Of a DNA stretch of 64,000 nt, positions 29,987 through 42,123 are shown one piece after another. The position numbers and the translations under genes are program-made. The DNA is from Pseudopyrenochaeta lycopersici (lineage: Eukaryota > Ascomycota > Dothideomycetes > Pleosporales > Pseudopyrenochaetaceae): assembly GCA_003313425.1 (NCBI GenBank), contig NHZP01000063.1:1-64000 (forward strand), in the 5' to 3' direction. The first letter of the stretch is position 1. The number at the start of each line of letters is the position of its first letter. The notes beneath the pieces are model-generated. The model was not told the DNA's origin. It was given only the letters and a program-made list of their open reading frames with translations, and searched no databases.

Positions 29987-30374
29987 TACTTGTGTACCTT
30001 GGGATCTCGAAGCAAAGTTGCCATCACCATGTCTCTTGACTTGCGCACGTTGTACTGTAATATGCTTAGTGTGTTGTGCTGATTCATGCTTCGGTCTCAG
30101 AATCGATCTCCATATGTTGAGTGCTGCTTTGTGGTAGTCGCGTGTTGATTCCGATTGCCTCCAGCGCTCTGCGGCCTGGCATGATGGTCCTCTGCGGTCG
30201 CTGGCTGCCCGTTCCTGCCGGCGGCGTGTTTTCCTGGTTCGTTGGGTCGACTGTTGCTCTAGTATTGGCCTGCTTCTGTCCTCTTCCGGATTGCGGCCGG
30301 TTTCTGGTGATCTGGGTGACCTGTGCCGATGCTGTGTTTTGGCCGGACCTGCTTCTGCGCACAGTAGCAGACAT
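29987..30374 (-). pseudogene. LINE 5' coding part, right-arm copy
   Basis: This mirrors 15918-16305: the short ORF1-like frame (30084-30374) and the ATGA-overlapping start of the endonuclease ORF2 at 30084-30087. Confidence 0.72.
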
Positions 30375-30485
30375 CTCCTGCTGAACAGCTCTTTACAGAC
30401 AAGGTCACATGACCACTGCCTTCATCGCCCATCTTGACATTATCATAGTATGTTTGCTGAATCTTCTTTATAGTTAAGCTAATTA

Positions 30486-30842
30486 ATTCTACAGGCTACT
30501 CCTTATTCTATTGGTGAACAGTCTCCTCTTGAATACTGGCTTGAGCCAACGCAGCAGAAGACGTATCCTGAACTCAGTTCAATGGCCATCACAATATTCT
30601 CTATACCCGCGATGTCTGCAGAGGTAGAGCGTGTATTTAGTAGTTCTTGGCGTACGATCTCATAGGATTGAACGAGGCTTTCAATCAAGACGCTAGAGAT
30701 GCTGGAGTGCTTGAAGCATTGGATCGCGAGTGGGCTTTCTTATGAAACTTTTTTGACAAAGGAGGCGGTTCAGAGGGCTATAGAGTCTACGGAACAGGAG
30801 CTTGCGTGCATAGAGGCTAAATTAGAGGGCAACAAGCCATAA
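30486..30842 (+). pseudogene. hAT transposase C-terminal fragment, right-arm copy
   Basis: This mirrors 15450-15806, with the same hATC motif (SAEVERVFSSSWRT) and the same internal stops. Confidence 0.78.
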
Positions 30843-31229
30843 TACTACTGCTACACCGTACGTCATACATCACCGCTTCAAATTAGTGAATCAAACTGAA
30901 TCCGATCCCTGATTCAATGAATCATCCTGAAGCAGAGCCTGCTTCAGGATCAGTCCGGTTCAATGCATCACTGGTCGCAAATCTAGACCGACTTCTGATT
31001 CTATGCCCCACCCTCCAGATAACGAGTGGAAAGGGAACGAGGGCCACACAAATGCCGCCCAAGACAGTGCCACCTATACTCATCCCAGCATCAACAAAGA
31101 GATTTGTTGCAAAAAGTGGAAATGATGCCGCAAAAGCAGAGCGCAGGAAGTTATTGATGGCTAATGCGCTGTTTGCATGCATTAGGTATACCTCAATGAG
31201 GTATATTATCCCGGACATGAAGACCATGA

Positions 31230-31392
31230 CAGTCATCTGCTTGGACTGGACTGGACTGGATTTTAAGATCAGTCCAGTCCAGTCCAGTTTCCTATAGGGG
31301 TTTAACGCCTTCCTAATGCACTTAGCGACTTCCTAATGTGCTTAGCGGTGCGCCACTCCAGTCCGGTCCGGTCCAGTCCAAGCAGATCACTG
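31230..31392. mobile_element. 163-bp hAT-type MITE, right-arm copy
   Basis: This mirrors 14900-15062, with the same 8-bp duplication (GACCATGA on this strand) at 31222-31229 and 31393-31400. Confidence 0.9.
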
Positions 31393-32488
31393 GACCATGA
31401 TAGAGCCGCAGCCAATGAGAATGCCCGAAAGCACCTGGGGGATCCAGGAGATGTCTGGGTTGGAGGTCCACGCAAACCAAAAGATGCCTAACATACCTTT
31501 CAGTCATTTGTATGGCTCGAAGGGGCTTGACTTACCTGCGGGTAGAACGAAGGATCCTAGAATCATGGGCGGGAGCCTGCTCTCTGGCGCATGGTCTTGG
31601 GTCTCCGCAAATTTAGAACCCACGTAGTAGATGCTGTGAAAAGCGAGCAGGACACACGATATGACGACTCCCAAGAATATTCCGAGAAAAGGCAGGCTTC
31701 CTTCAATGGGATTCCATCCACGCTTTCCCACAAAGGCAAGCGGATACATTGTGAAGGTCAAATAGATAATTCCGTAAGCCAGGCTCATGTATACCGTGAA
31801 GAAAACCAACTATTCGCATGGGTCAATAGTATTCATCACGTTCCACTATGTCACACTCACAATCGGCTCCGAGAGAAACATTTTGACCGGTTTCGTCAGG
31901 TACCTCTGAATAAAGAATGACATACTCGGGGTTTTGTCTTCCGTCTGCGCACAAAGGCTGGTATTTTGTGCTTCTTTGCGGACCTTTTGCGCCTTCCATC
32001 GCAGAATGACAGCCTCAGATGTCTCACGAGTTACGGAGAATGCGAGAGTCCCAAAAAATCCCCCCCCAATCAATGTGATCCATGAAGTCCATGTCCACCT
32101 CATCTGTACAGTAACTACATTGCCAATGATCGGACCCGCTACTGGGCCACAAAACGTGGCTAGGCTGAAGATGGCGGTAGAGATTCCGCGCTCGGTGGGA
32201 TGAAGAAGGAAGTCTACGTACATACCGCCTAAGATTGCTAGGGTTGACGATCCCGCCAGACCAGCCAGGAAGCGAAACGTTAGAAGAGTGTAGATATCTG
32301 TTGCGACTGCGCAGGGGACCTGGAATAAGCAGAACATGAGGTACCCGGCCCAAAGAGGCTGGGTCTTCCCATACAGCTCAGATGCGGGCCCCCATACTAA
32401 TGGTCCGAAAGCGAAACCTAGTACGTATAGCGAGATGCCCAGTCGGGAGACAGTGGTTGAGACGTGGAATTCCGTTTGCACATGGGAG

Positions 32489-35228
32489 CAGTGTTGTCGT
32501 CGATATAGTCGATAGTCGATATCGACTAACCATATCGACTATCGACTATATCGACTAAGTCGATACGGTGGCTGTCGATATCGATATATCGACTAACTGA
32601 AAGTGCTCCAATCGCCACGATTTTGATACCTATCGTCTCGGAAAGCCATATCGACTTAATTTGTGAGGTTTTAATAATATGTACGTCTTCCATATTGGGT
32701 AATCTAAACGACGCCAAGGAGTAAGTGGCACACAGGGTTGAATATTCGATATCCTCAACTAACACCACAACCACTAATACCAACCTATCTAAACTCATTT
32801 AGGACAATTTGTAATGGCTTCTTTGACCTCTGAAAGCTCCACTAGCGACAATTTAACCCCCCCTGGTGGCTCCAAGTGCCCCGCCGACGTCGGCGACGAC
32901 GATACCTCGCACAGCGCTAAGCGTAGACGAACAAGGCCTTTGGCAGCTCTCAACACCTGGAAGGCAGGCAGGCTTCGCAGGCCTGGAGAGCTTGAATATA
33001 AAGACAAGAACCGCATATGGTACTGCGCTCATTCATCTTGTAATCCTTCGCATACTACATGGAGTACACACGTTACAGGCAATGCAAGAACCCATATGCT
33101 TAAGGCCCATGGAGTCACAATTGCAGAAGAAGAATCACTTATAAAGCAAGCTACAAGCAAAGCAATGAATATGTCTATTAAAGAATCATTCAAGAAGGCA
33201 GAGGAAGAGATGCAAAGGCGAGAAGAACTTAAGATGGATATGGTTTTATCTTCACTCATTAAGAAGGATCTCATACTCGAATGCCTTGCTCGGCTTATCG
33301 TATCACATAATCTACCTTACAACGCCGTCGAATGGCCCGAATTACGAAGCCTCCTGATCCTCTGCAATCCGGCCGTCGAAAAGGTCCTTATCAATAGCCA
33401 TACAACTGTCCCAAAAATCATTGAAAAGGCATACAATGATAGAAAGCTTGAAGCCAAGGCTGAGATGCTGGATACTCCTCATCAAATTCACCTATCTCTC
33501 GACGTTTGGAAAGGCCCAAATCGACGACACTACCTTGGAGTATGTGCGCACTTCATCAACCGTGATGGAGAGCTGAAGAAGTATACAATAGCCCTACCAG
33601 AGCTGCGCGAAGGGAAGGGTGGCAAGGCGCAGTCCATCGCCTTAATCCCCATTCTTAATGAGTATGAGATATACACAAAGCTTGGCTATATTGTTGGTGA
33701 TAACTCATCCACTAACGACGTTCTCTGCCGCGAGATCGAATACTGGCTACAATCAGAAGGTATCACCAACTGGAAGGCTACCCAACATCGAATCCGGTGC
33801 CAAGGCCATGTTATGAACCTTATCGTCCAGGCCTTCCTTTTCTGTGAGAGTAAAGAAGCAGTAGATGCTGCCATGGAGGAGCTTAATCAGACAACCAATA
33901 TTGGCAAAGATCTTGAAGATATTATCGCCGATTATATGTGTGAAGCTTCAACAGACGACTGGCGCAAGTGGGGTGTCTTGGGCAAGCTCCATAACCTCAT
34001 TATATGGCTTCAAACATCATCAGAGAGATCAATAGCCTTTACTGAACTAGCTGGCCGAATGGTACCATTAGACAACGACACAAGGTGGAATAGCTGGCTG
34101 ATAATGATTCGCACTGCTCGTCAAGTCAAACAGGCCATTAACAAGACATTTGAAGACAATTACAACCAGCTAAGGGACGACTACTTATCACCAGAGGATT
34201 GGCAGACACTGGACGATATCTACCACTTCCTATTGCCATTTGAGGAAGCTACAAAGGTGTGCGAAGGCGATGATTCAACACTGGATTGCACACTCTATAC
34301 TATTGACTTTCTTCTCTCTCATTTAAATAAAGCTGAGGTAAGCTGATATGACTACTATCTTAATATCTACTAACTTATTTCTATAGAGGGAGTATAGGAA
34401 GAAGAATAGCAACCCAAACTTCCTTATTCGAATCCATATCGCCTGGTATATCCTTGATAAATATTTTATGCTCTATGATAAAGTACCTGCTTATCTGGGA
34501 GCCCTCCTCCTTCACCCCAGTCGTCGACTTCAATATATTAAGAACAACTGGAAGAAGAGCTGGGTAAAAGATTTACAGCCAAATGTTAAAGCTTTCTGGG
34601 AGGAGCACTATAAGGATCATATTCCACCAATTGAAGATGAGATGGATGAGGATACTGAGAGCAGCTTTGCTCTTTGGAATAAGAACCAGAAGTCTCTGGC
34701 TCAATCTAAAGACGAATATGGCTCCTTTATCAACTCTGGCTGTGTACAAGTAAAGGGGCCAGCATACAAGTGGTGGTTACAACCAGAACAACAGAGCACA
34801 TATCCCAATCTTGCTCGGATGGCTGTAGATCTACTGTCGATACCGTCGATGTCTGCAGAGCCTGAAAGAGTGTTTTCGGGTGCTCGACGAACGATCTCAT
34901 GGGAGAGGATGCGGCTTGGATCAACAACAATTGAACACAACGAGTGTTTGAAGTCTTTTCAGCGAATTCGGGTGGGACGAGATAATAGCTATATTGAAGA
35001 ACTGCGAGCCTTGACGGCTAAGATCACTGCAACTCACCCACCAGAGTCAGAGATGGATATTGATAGCGAGACAGATAGCTACAGCCAGTCTACAACCACC
35101 TAAAATATATATTACTAAGCTGCCAAGAAATATCGACTAAATATTGTCGATACGGTTTAAGATTCGATCGATAGTCGATCGATATGAAAAGATTCGATAT
35201 CGACTATCGACTATCGACGACAACGCTG
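32489..35228 (+). mobile_element. Intact autonomous hAT transposon, present only in the right arm
   Basis: The element is 2740 bp. Ends are CAGTGTTGTCGTCGATA and, inverted, CAGCGTTGTCGTCGATA. The exact 8-bp target duplication is CATGGGAG at 32481-32488 and 35229-35236; the empty site is the single CTCCCATG at 13804-13811 in the left arm. Both subterminal regions (about 32500-32600 and 35130-35220) are dense in TCGATA/TATCGA units on both strands, likely transposase-binding repeats. One two-exon transposase gene fills the interior. Confidence 0.97.
32814..35103 (+). CDS. hAT transposase, apparently intact
   Basis: Two exons (32814-34337, 34387-35103) around a 49-bp GTAAG..TAG intron give 746 residues, a usual length. 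It moves the surrounding element. The N-terminus has a BED-type zinc finger (WYCAHSSCNPS... then HMLKAHG). The RNase H-like core shows LSLDVWKGPN, IVGDNSSTND and the hAT-typical CQGHVMNLIVQAF and DTRWNSWL. The C-terminal hATC dimerisation domain has LLSIPSMSAEPERVFSGARR, with the last catalytic Glu and the conserved alpha-helical interface. No stop or frameshift is seen. The start is the first ATG after the subterminal repeats. Confidence 0.94.
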
Positions 35229-35475
35229 CATGGGAGGTTGCAGCTGAGTAGACGCTACTGCCGAAAGATACCATGAATGTGGTAAGTGACGTGGTCACAA
35301 CGATGGCCCATTTCCTTGCAAAAGACCAGTTGGCTGGCTTGGCTGGATCGTTGGGACCTTCCCAGCCTATAAGAGCAATCGCCTCGTCCTCCATGCGTGT
35401 ATCTTGAGGCTTTTGGTGTAAGTGAGAGTCTGGCCTGGTTAGGCTTCCAGGGCCGATTGTGTTGGAACATTCCAT

Positions 35476-36030
35476 AGTTGAGACACGGGGGTTGAAGTGG
35501 CCGTGGATGGTTTGATATGACTGGGGAGTAGAGATTGATTGATCTTTTTACTGGGAATTACGGTAGGCCTTGGAGATGCCTTTAGCTATACATTCAAGCC
35601 AGTATTTAAAGTACAGGATTTCTGATCAATTAGGACGATCTTGGTGTTTGGCAGGGCCTTGGCGATCCCCGCTCACACTTTACATGCAAATACATCTTAA
35701 CCGAATAATCACAAGCACCGTGGCCAGCGCCTAAACCCAGTTCTCCGCAAGACATTCGGACCGGAGAAAAAGAGGGTCTTAACAAATTATGCTCCTTAAG
35801 CAGGCACGTAGGAACTGTTTCGGTCAATAATTTCGGACCGATCAGCAGTCACATTAGATGGAATGGCCGCAAGTCAAGTGCCAAGTAAATAGTCAAGCAG
35901 TTCCGAGAAGAACCGATAACTTGGTGTATGATTAATCAGAGGACTACTGCCTTAGCTTATTTAAGACGAAACTTGGCCTCTATATCGGAAACTCAGTATT
36001 GGTGTAGACGAAAGTATCAACCTTAACACT
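35476..36030. promoter_or_regulatory. Shared upstream region of MFS and P450, right-arm copy
   Basis: This mirrors 13010-13564 with the same TATA-like sites. Here the MFS partner is disrupted by the hAT element, so only the P450 side can give a full product. Confidence 0.45.
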
Positions 36031-37692
36031 ATGCATTTTGCATCTATCATGCCCCTGCTGACCTTTCTCTCCCACCCTGAGCCGCTCTTTGGCTTCTTGC
36101 TCCTGCTTGCAGGAGGCGTATGCCTATATTATCTCTTTCAATTGCTCATCGCACCGCGCATAAGCCCGTTTCACCACCTTCCATCACCCGATCAAGGGCC
36201 AATCTGGTACAGGCTGATCCACGAACCCAGGGTTCCAGAGATTGAGAAATGGATTGACGAGCTTCCGCATAAAGGTCTTATCCGATACCATGGCATATTT
36301 AACCGCGAGCGCATCTTCGTTGCCAGTCCAGAGGCTGCAAAGGACCTTTTGGCTACCTCTGCATACAAGTTCATCAAGCCTGAGCTCCAGCGGACCCTGG
36401 CAAATAACATCGCCGGAGAGGGCTTACTGATCCAAGAAGGGAAAGAGCACAAGGAAGCGCGCAAGCGATTCAACCCTGCATTCAGTCCGGCGCAGATGAA
36501 GAAATGGTTCCCTTCTTTGTGGAAGACGACAGTCGAGGCACTCGATGCACTTCCCCGGTACAGCAAGCAAACGGAACCAGGCAAGGCGGACGCTGGTATT
36601 GATGCCACGATGCATGGGGTTACCAGCATCGTGAGCCTCGTCTCGGCTGCGAGCATTGACATGATAGGCCAGTTTGGATTCAATGTTGCTTTCAACACTA
36701 TCAAGAATATCGGGTTACAGAACTTCAAAGGCTCTACCTCGTCTAAGGGCACAGAAGCGAAGTTCGGCCGTGCGTACATTCACATGTTCAAGACAACGAA
36801 GCGAGGCCAGCTCACCTTGGAAGCAGCATCCCTTATAGGCCCCAAAATTGCTCTGAAGCTACCAATTCCTGCAGTCAGGACCATTGCTGGAATCATGAAG
36901 CTGGTTCGAGAGACGGCCGAGGATGTCGTCGCCGGCCATGAGCACAACTGCCACACCAAGAACGAAGGGAAAATTCTTATGGGAGACGACATGCTCACAT
37001 TGCTTATGAGGTCGGGTCATTTCTCTCACAAAGACTTGGTTGAACAAACAGTCCACTTCCTTGCGGCCGGAACAGAGACGGTTGCAGCGACTGCCTGCTG
37101 GGCCATCCATCTGCTTTCGCGCCATCCGGATATGCAAACACGTCTCCGCGATGAGATCAGGGCAAACGTATCGTCTCCCTACAACGCATCGGCGGAGTCA
37201 GTGAGCGATTTCCAGTTCCATAATCTCAAGTACCTCAACGCAGTCGTCCAAGAGGTTCTTCGTTACCATTCAATCAACACCTTGCTGTGGCGGCAATGCA
37301 TCGAGCCGGCTGCGATCGCTGGAGTTCCCATCCCGAGGGGGACCACGATCGTTTTCTCCCCCTGGACTCTTAACCGTGACCCTGCCTACTGGGGGCCGGA
37401 CGCTCGCTCTTTCTCGCCGGAGAGGTGGCTTGACCATCCTTGTGGGAGATCTGGCCACGCCTACTCATTCCTCACCTTCGGCGGTGGTCCGCGTCGATGT
37501 GTAGGCGAGCAATATGCTCGGGATGAGCTCTTCTGTTTGATTGCGGGCCTTATCGGACGCTACAAGTTTACCCCCATCGCCTCTGATAAGGGCTCTGATG
37601 AGGGCCAAGAAATCGGTGACAACTTTGCCTTGACGCTGTTTAAGATCTACGAGGACTGGGAAATTAAGTTTGAAAAGGTCCCTGGTTGGTAG
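36031..37692 (+). CDS. Cytochrome P450 monooxygenase, right-arm copy
   Basis: The 553-residue product is identical to the one encoded at 11348-13009: membrane anchor, AAGTET, ExxR and FGGGPRRCVG all present. Two identical intact copies could double the dose of this enzyme if the palindrome is real. Confidence 0.95.
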   Translation: MHFASIMPLLTFLSHPEPLFGFLLLLAGGVCLYYLFQLLIAPRISPFHHLPSPDQGPIWYRLIHEPRVPEIEKWIDELPHKGLIRYHGIFNRERIFVASPEAAKDLLATSAYKFIKPELQRTLANNIAGEGLLIQEGKEHKEARKRFNPAFSPAQMKKWFPSLWKTTVEALDALPRYSKQTEPGKADAGIDATMHGVTSIVSLVSAASIDMIGQFGFNVAFNTIKNIGLQNFKGSTSSKGTEAKFGRAYIHMFKTTKRGQLTLEAASLIGPKIALKLPIPAVRTIAGIMKLVRETAEDVVAGHEHNCHTKNEGKILMGDDMLTLLMRSGHFSHKDLVEQTVHFLAAGTETVAATACWAIHLLSRHPDMQTRLRDEIRANVSSPYNASAESVSDFQFHNLKYLNAVVQEVLRYHSINTLLWRQCIEPAAIAGVPIPRGTTIVFSPWTLNRDPAYWGPDARSFSPERWLDHPCGRSGHAYSFLTFGGGPRRCVGEQYARDELFCLIAGLIGRYKFTPIASDKGSDEGQEIGDNFALTLFKIYEDWEIKFEKVPGW

Positions 37693-38048
37693 GCCACGCC
37701 TTTCCAGATACCAGTTTTGGTTCCGCCGTCTTTCGTTGTTGAACACCACGCGTCTTTTTCTCTAGCTCCAGAATGTACAAGCGGCTTCTAGTCGCCGTGT
37801 AACTACCCCCATAGGTCTAAAGTAAGATAGATCATCTAAAGTGCGTGTGCGGAGAAGAATGAAGACTGGGTTGATTTTTGTAGGTGTCTATGGAATTTCA
37901 CTTATATATCCTATGCCGACCAGGTGTCAGATAAAATGCTGAAATGCGCTTTTTTAGAAATTGATGATTGCGATAATGGATTATGTGTTTTTCTTGTTTT
38001 TTTCTACTGTGTTCTCTTGCCTTTTATACTTTCGGGACTTCCGTCGTA
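37693..38048. other. P450 3' flank, right-arm copy
   Basis: This mirrors 10992-11347. No gene is seen. Confidence 0.5.
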
Positions 38049-39911
38049 ACGTACTTCACAAGCGAGTTAGTCTCACAAGCGAATTAGTCAGGCATTTCTT
38101 GGCACCACGAACAACACCACCATCTTCTTGCATTCTGACACCTCCATCTAATTTTGTATGATGATTACATTGCGCAAAGGCTCTTACGTGTTGGGCAAGT
38201 CCTTATATTATGCCCGGTTGACATACACCCCCTACAGCGGCGCAGAGCTCGACTTGAATCCTTTGGTGTCGCATCGCCACCTTCACTTTGTGTAGCTTCT
38301 GGAGGTGCTATAGACTCCTGTGATAGCTCAACTGCCTCCTTGATTGTAAGATTCTCTCGTTGGGTAATATACTTGACTTTAACGTTGCGCTTTTTAACTA
38401 CTTTAGCGTTGAGAGCCTTTGAACGCTCGAGTTCCTCGGTGATGATTGCTGACGCTTGTAAAGCCAATTTAGCGCTCTTCGCTACCTTTTTCATTGCCAC
38501 CATCGTAGGTGACGTGGACCGTCGCTCAAGCACATGTTGTCGGCGTCTTATAGCTCTCTGCTGCTTCTCAATCTGGCGTACCGTTTTGGGTGTGTTGGTG
38601 ACCGAATTTGTTGAGGACGAACAAGGCTCAGAGGGTGGTGCTGGGTTGATCACACCTAACCCGTCAAGCACCTCATCGGGATTGAATGGAAAAATGCCGG
38701 TGGCTTTAAAGGCGCTTTCGATGTTGCTGTTACTCAGCGCGTGAGGACGACCAGCAGCGTAGATGCGAAGGAAGTCGTCCACATCAACGTGGTTCTGCCC
38801 ATCACGAGCCAACATCTCTACCCCTCGACGATAGCGCTTCTTAACTGAACTGAAGCAGGCAACATCTAATGGTTGCAGAATATGCGAGGAATGTGAGGGT
38901 AGCCATAACGGGATAATGTTGTTTTCCCTTGCGTAGGTCTCAAATGGCTCTGAGCAGTGGCTACTGTGGCCATCCATAATGAGGAGTCGATTGACGCCTT
39001 TGGTGTTTTGCTTTGTACAAGGGTCAAACACCTCTGTAAGCCATATATAACCTAATCTGTCATTAGACCATCCGGTTTCGCTATGAGCGATTACCCAGTC
39101 ATCTGGAAGGCCTGCGTCCTTATCAAACCAGACGTTCTGGAACACCTTCCCTTTAGCGATAACCATGGCTGGTATACGGCGTTTGGCGACATTTATGCAT
39201 TCAATAACCGTCATCCAGTCACGATCACCAGGCTGTATGTGGTATTTAGGGCCATCTCTTGCCGTCACAACTTTGGCTGTACCAATGTCACCTCTTAGAA
39301 AGCCTATCTCGTCCATGTTGTAGATATCATCGTCCTGTATGCCATACTTGTTCGCCACATTCTTGAGAAGCTGAAAATGCTCCTTGATCACCTCAGGGTC
39401 CTCCCGTTCTGCTCTTTGGTAGTCGTATTTCTTGCTCTGCGCAATTTGCACTTCAGGGTTGCGTCCAACGTAGTTGTTGACCCAATTGACACCAACTGGT
39501 GGGTTACCCCGCAGTCGACGTAGCAAGTTTGCGGTATCTTCAACCATACGCTTGCGAGGGGGGTATCCGTGGGTGGCAAGGTCCAATATCCACTCAGTCA
39601 ATGTCTGTTCTTCATCATCGTCAAGGTTTCTGTTGTTTGCAACGGTTTCGGTGCGTGCAGGGTGGCCTTGGAGGCGACGTCTGAGTGTTTCATGGTTTAC
39701 GCGATATATACTCGCTGCTCTCCTAATACTTGAGATTTCGTTCCTTTGTAATGCTTTTATTGCACAGTCGATTCGTCCTTCTCGCGTATTGTCCCGAATC
39801 TTCGAATTTACAGCCATGGTGGTGATGAGGTAGAGGGATGAAATGTTTTGGTGAGTGTCTTGGCACACTTGACTAATTCGCTTGTGTGACTAACGCGCTT
39901 GTGAAGTACGT
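38049..39911 (-). mobile_element. Intact pogo/Fot1-like transposon, right-arm copy
   Basis: This mirrors 9129-10991, with the same TA duplications and terminal repeats. Its position at the mirrored site shows it was carried along with the arm. Confidence 0.92.
38165..39817 (-). CDS. pogo/Fot1-like transposase, right-arm copy
   Basis: The 550-residue protein is identical to that at 9223-10875, including the DDE motifs and the C-terminal CX2CX4HX4C knuckle. Confidence 0.93.
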   Translation of the reverse strand: MAVNSKIRDNTREGRIDCAIKALQRNEISSIRRAASIYRVNHETLRRRLQGHPARTETVANNRNLDDDEEQTLTEWILDLATHGYPPRKRMVEDTANLLRRLRGNPPVGVNWVNNYVGRNPEVQIAQSKKYDYQRAEREDPEVIKEHFQLLKNVANKYGIQDDDIYNMDEIGFLRGDIGTAKVVTARDGPKYHIQPGDRDWMTVIECINVAKRRIPAMVIAKGKVFQNVWFDKDAGLPDDWVIAHSETGWSNDRLGYIWLTEVFDPCTKQNTKGVNRLLIMDGHSSHCSEPFETYARENNIIPLWLPSHSSHILQPLDVACFSSVKKRYRRGVEMLARDGQNHVDVDDFLRIYAAGRPHALSNSNIESAFKATGIFPFNPDEVLDGLGVINPAPPSEPCSSSTNSVTNTPKTVRQIEKQQRAIRRRQHVLERRSTSPTMVAMKKVAKSAKLALQASAIITEELERSKALNAKVVKKRNVKVKYITQRENLTIKEAVELSQESIAPPEATQSEGGDATPKDSSRALRRCRGCMSTGHNIRTCPTRKSLCAM

Positions 39912-39913
39912 TA

Positions 39914-40306
39914 GAGTTATTAAATAAGTACAGAAAGCTAGGGTTTCAAAGATTTTATATTTTTAGGTTGATATAAGAGGTTGTTGCTACGATTGCACGG
40001 GTCCGTTTTCTTGATTTTTGGTGGGTTTGGGGGCTGCCCACTGAATGGTGTAGCCCACTGACTGGTGGAACACGTTATGATTCATTGATATGTAAGCTGT
40101 TAAACAGAAAAACAAAACCAAAACAATCAAAGCTCTTCCCTGAACTCTAAAGTGCTCTGCGTCTCATAACCACCTCTTTTTTTGTTTGTTAATACACCTA
40201 ATGTTAGGTAAGAAAGGGAAAATAGAAAGTCTATACTACAGTTCCTCCGCCAAGATCTTGTTAAGAAGGTTTCCTAAGAGCGGCTTACAACCACCATCGT
40301 ATCTTA
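39914..40306. other. Tannase 3' flank with pogo-type end remnant, right-arm copy
   Basis: This mirrors 8734-9126. The remnant terminal repeat reads leftward from the TA at 40076-40077. Confidence 0.45.
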
Positions 40307-42123
40307 CTACTGGCACTCCCAGCTGTTCTCCTCATCGGGATTGCCATTACCATTGAAAACGCTCCGTTTCGGATATTTGCAATGCTTTCGGATAAAGTCA
40401 ACCCCAAGGGAAGCGGTATCATTGACAAACTTGGTTCCCCTGATGGTTTCTGGGGCTGCGCCGTTCTCCACCCAATCCACTACGCGCATCAGGACATTAT
40501 CCTCGCTAGTGAACTGAGACGTCCCGACAGCTGTTTGCCCAATTTGCCATGCGCCAGGTCCGGCGCTGCAGTGATCCATACCAGGAACCTTGAAGTAGCG
40601 ATAAAAGTCATCCATTTCTCCAAATGACAAGCCCATTGCTTTCCTGACTGCCTCATAATACCTTTCACTAATCTCAGAGGTGATGATCCCGTCCTGCAAA
40701 CCGTGATAGTGAAGAACTTTGGCACCTGTGGAACGGAAGGCCGAGAGATCAGTGTTAAACGTCTCTGCATTAGAAGGATTCTGCTGTCGGGCGAATGTAA
40801 TATTTTCGGGGGTTAAAGTTGTGGGGTCCCAGTTAGGATCGGCGAAGACAGCAAACTTAAGCCAGTCCTATCAAAGGATTTAGTCCTATATCCCTACTAC
40901 CAAACAAAGGGCAGAGTGACTTACTGTGAAGGGAGAAGGCACACCATTATAGTATACAATCGACGCAAGGCCCTCACTCCCAGGTTGCATGCGCGGGTAA
41001 ATCGAAGATCCATCTTCCCCAATGAGCTCGCTGAAGACCCTATTTACCGTAGTGACTTGGGCATTTGTAAGGCACCCAGTGCTCGCGTCGGGCGCACATA
41101 ACAACGCTGATGCATTGAATATGCAAAGATTAGGATCCTCGATTATGCCGTCTTTCACGCCGTCGATCTCGTCACATTGGTCCATCACCGCTGCGTTAAC
41201 GACAGTCCATAAGTCCAAGGGAAGGAATCTTTCGGAAGTATTTGTCCCGGTGATGACAATAAAATTACCGGTCCATGCAGCCATGCTATTGAAAGCAAGA
41301 GCGGGTGCTCCAATAACGAGGCCGTCGAAGTCGTCTGGAAAGTCTTGTATAGCTTTGAATCCTTGACGACCTCCTGAAGAGCAACCGAGAAAGTACGATT
41401 TGCTGTGCTTAGATCCATAGAAGAGCTCTGTGACTGACTTCCCGACAACTGCACCAGTATGGATACTATAGATTCAATTAGCTCTATTTTGAAATCCTGT
41501 ATAAAGCATAGAAGAGGTGGAAAACATACCCTCTAAAGACGAAATCGGCAACAACCTCGTCGTTGTCTAAGAATGCCTCGCCTGATTGGCCATCGTGTCC
41601 ATTATTTGTGCCCACTGCAGCAAAACCTTGGCTAGCCGTATAGTCCAGGTCCTCGAACTGGATGCCTACGTATTGAGACCAGAGTTAAGTACATGACTCT
41701 TCTGAAACAAAAGATGCATCAGGACTTACAGCCACCCAATCCACCGTTCCCGGTGCTCAAAAACCGCCCCGTCCAGTTCTTTGGAAGCCAGACCTCAACC
41801 ACAAGTCCACTTTTATCAGATGTTGCTACATCCATATTCACCCGGCATAGATCTGTCGTGACGATTTGGAAAGGGCGCATACAAGTCGGGTCTGCGTTAG
41901 GGAAGGTGATGTTTGTGCCTGGAGGAACATATTCCGCGAAGTTGACGACGATGTTCTCTTTTGCGATCGACTTTGCTAATGCGGTACACGATGCGTTGAA
42001 ACTGCTTGCGGTTACATCGGCATATCCGTTATAGGTGGCAAGTCTAGCTGAGCCGTCTGCCTTGCTACTGTGAGCACATGTGGCGAGAGCGAGGACACCA
42101 CTCGAAATGGAGCTGAGCCTCAT
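40307..42123 (-). CDS. Tannase / feruloyl esterase family enzyme, right-arm copy
   Basis: Exons 42123-41730, 41665-41530, 41465-40925 and 40867-40307 encode the same 543-residue secreted enzyme as 6917-8733, with GCSSGG, GLQDG and MDHCSAG. Splice sites are unchanged. Confidence 0.9.

Larger units (their letters stand above)
30922..35475 (-). pseudogene. MFS transporter, right-arm copy, interrupted twice
   Basis: This is the same gene as 13565-15370. It begins at ATG 35475. After about 80 codons exon 1 is broken by the 2740-bp hAT element (32489-35228); it resumes at 32480 and continues to 31861, with exon 2 at 31809-31536 and exon 3 from 31496. The MITE (31230-31392) then truncates it as in the other arm, and the separated C-terminal part is 31221-30922. 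One coding difference from the left arm lies in that last part: position 31111 gives Phe where the left arm has Leu. The start is divergent from the P450 at 36031. Confidence 0.9.

Noticed and set aside
38154..38744. 196-codon frame on the strand opposite the pogo transposase (also 10296-10886)
   Set aside because: It lies antisense to a well-supported gene in a GC-biased stretch and shows no domain.
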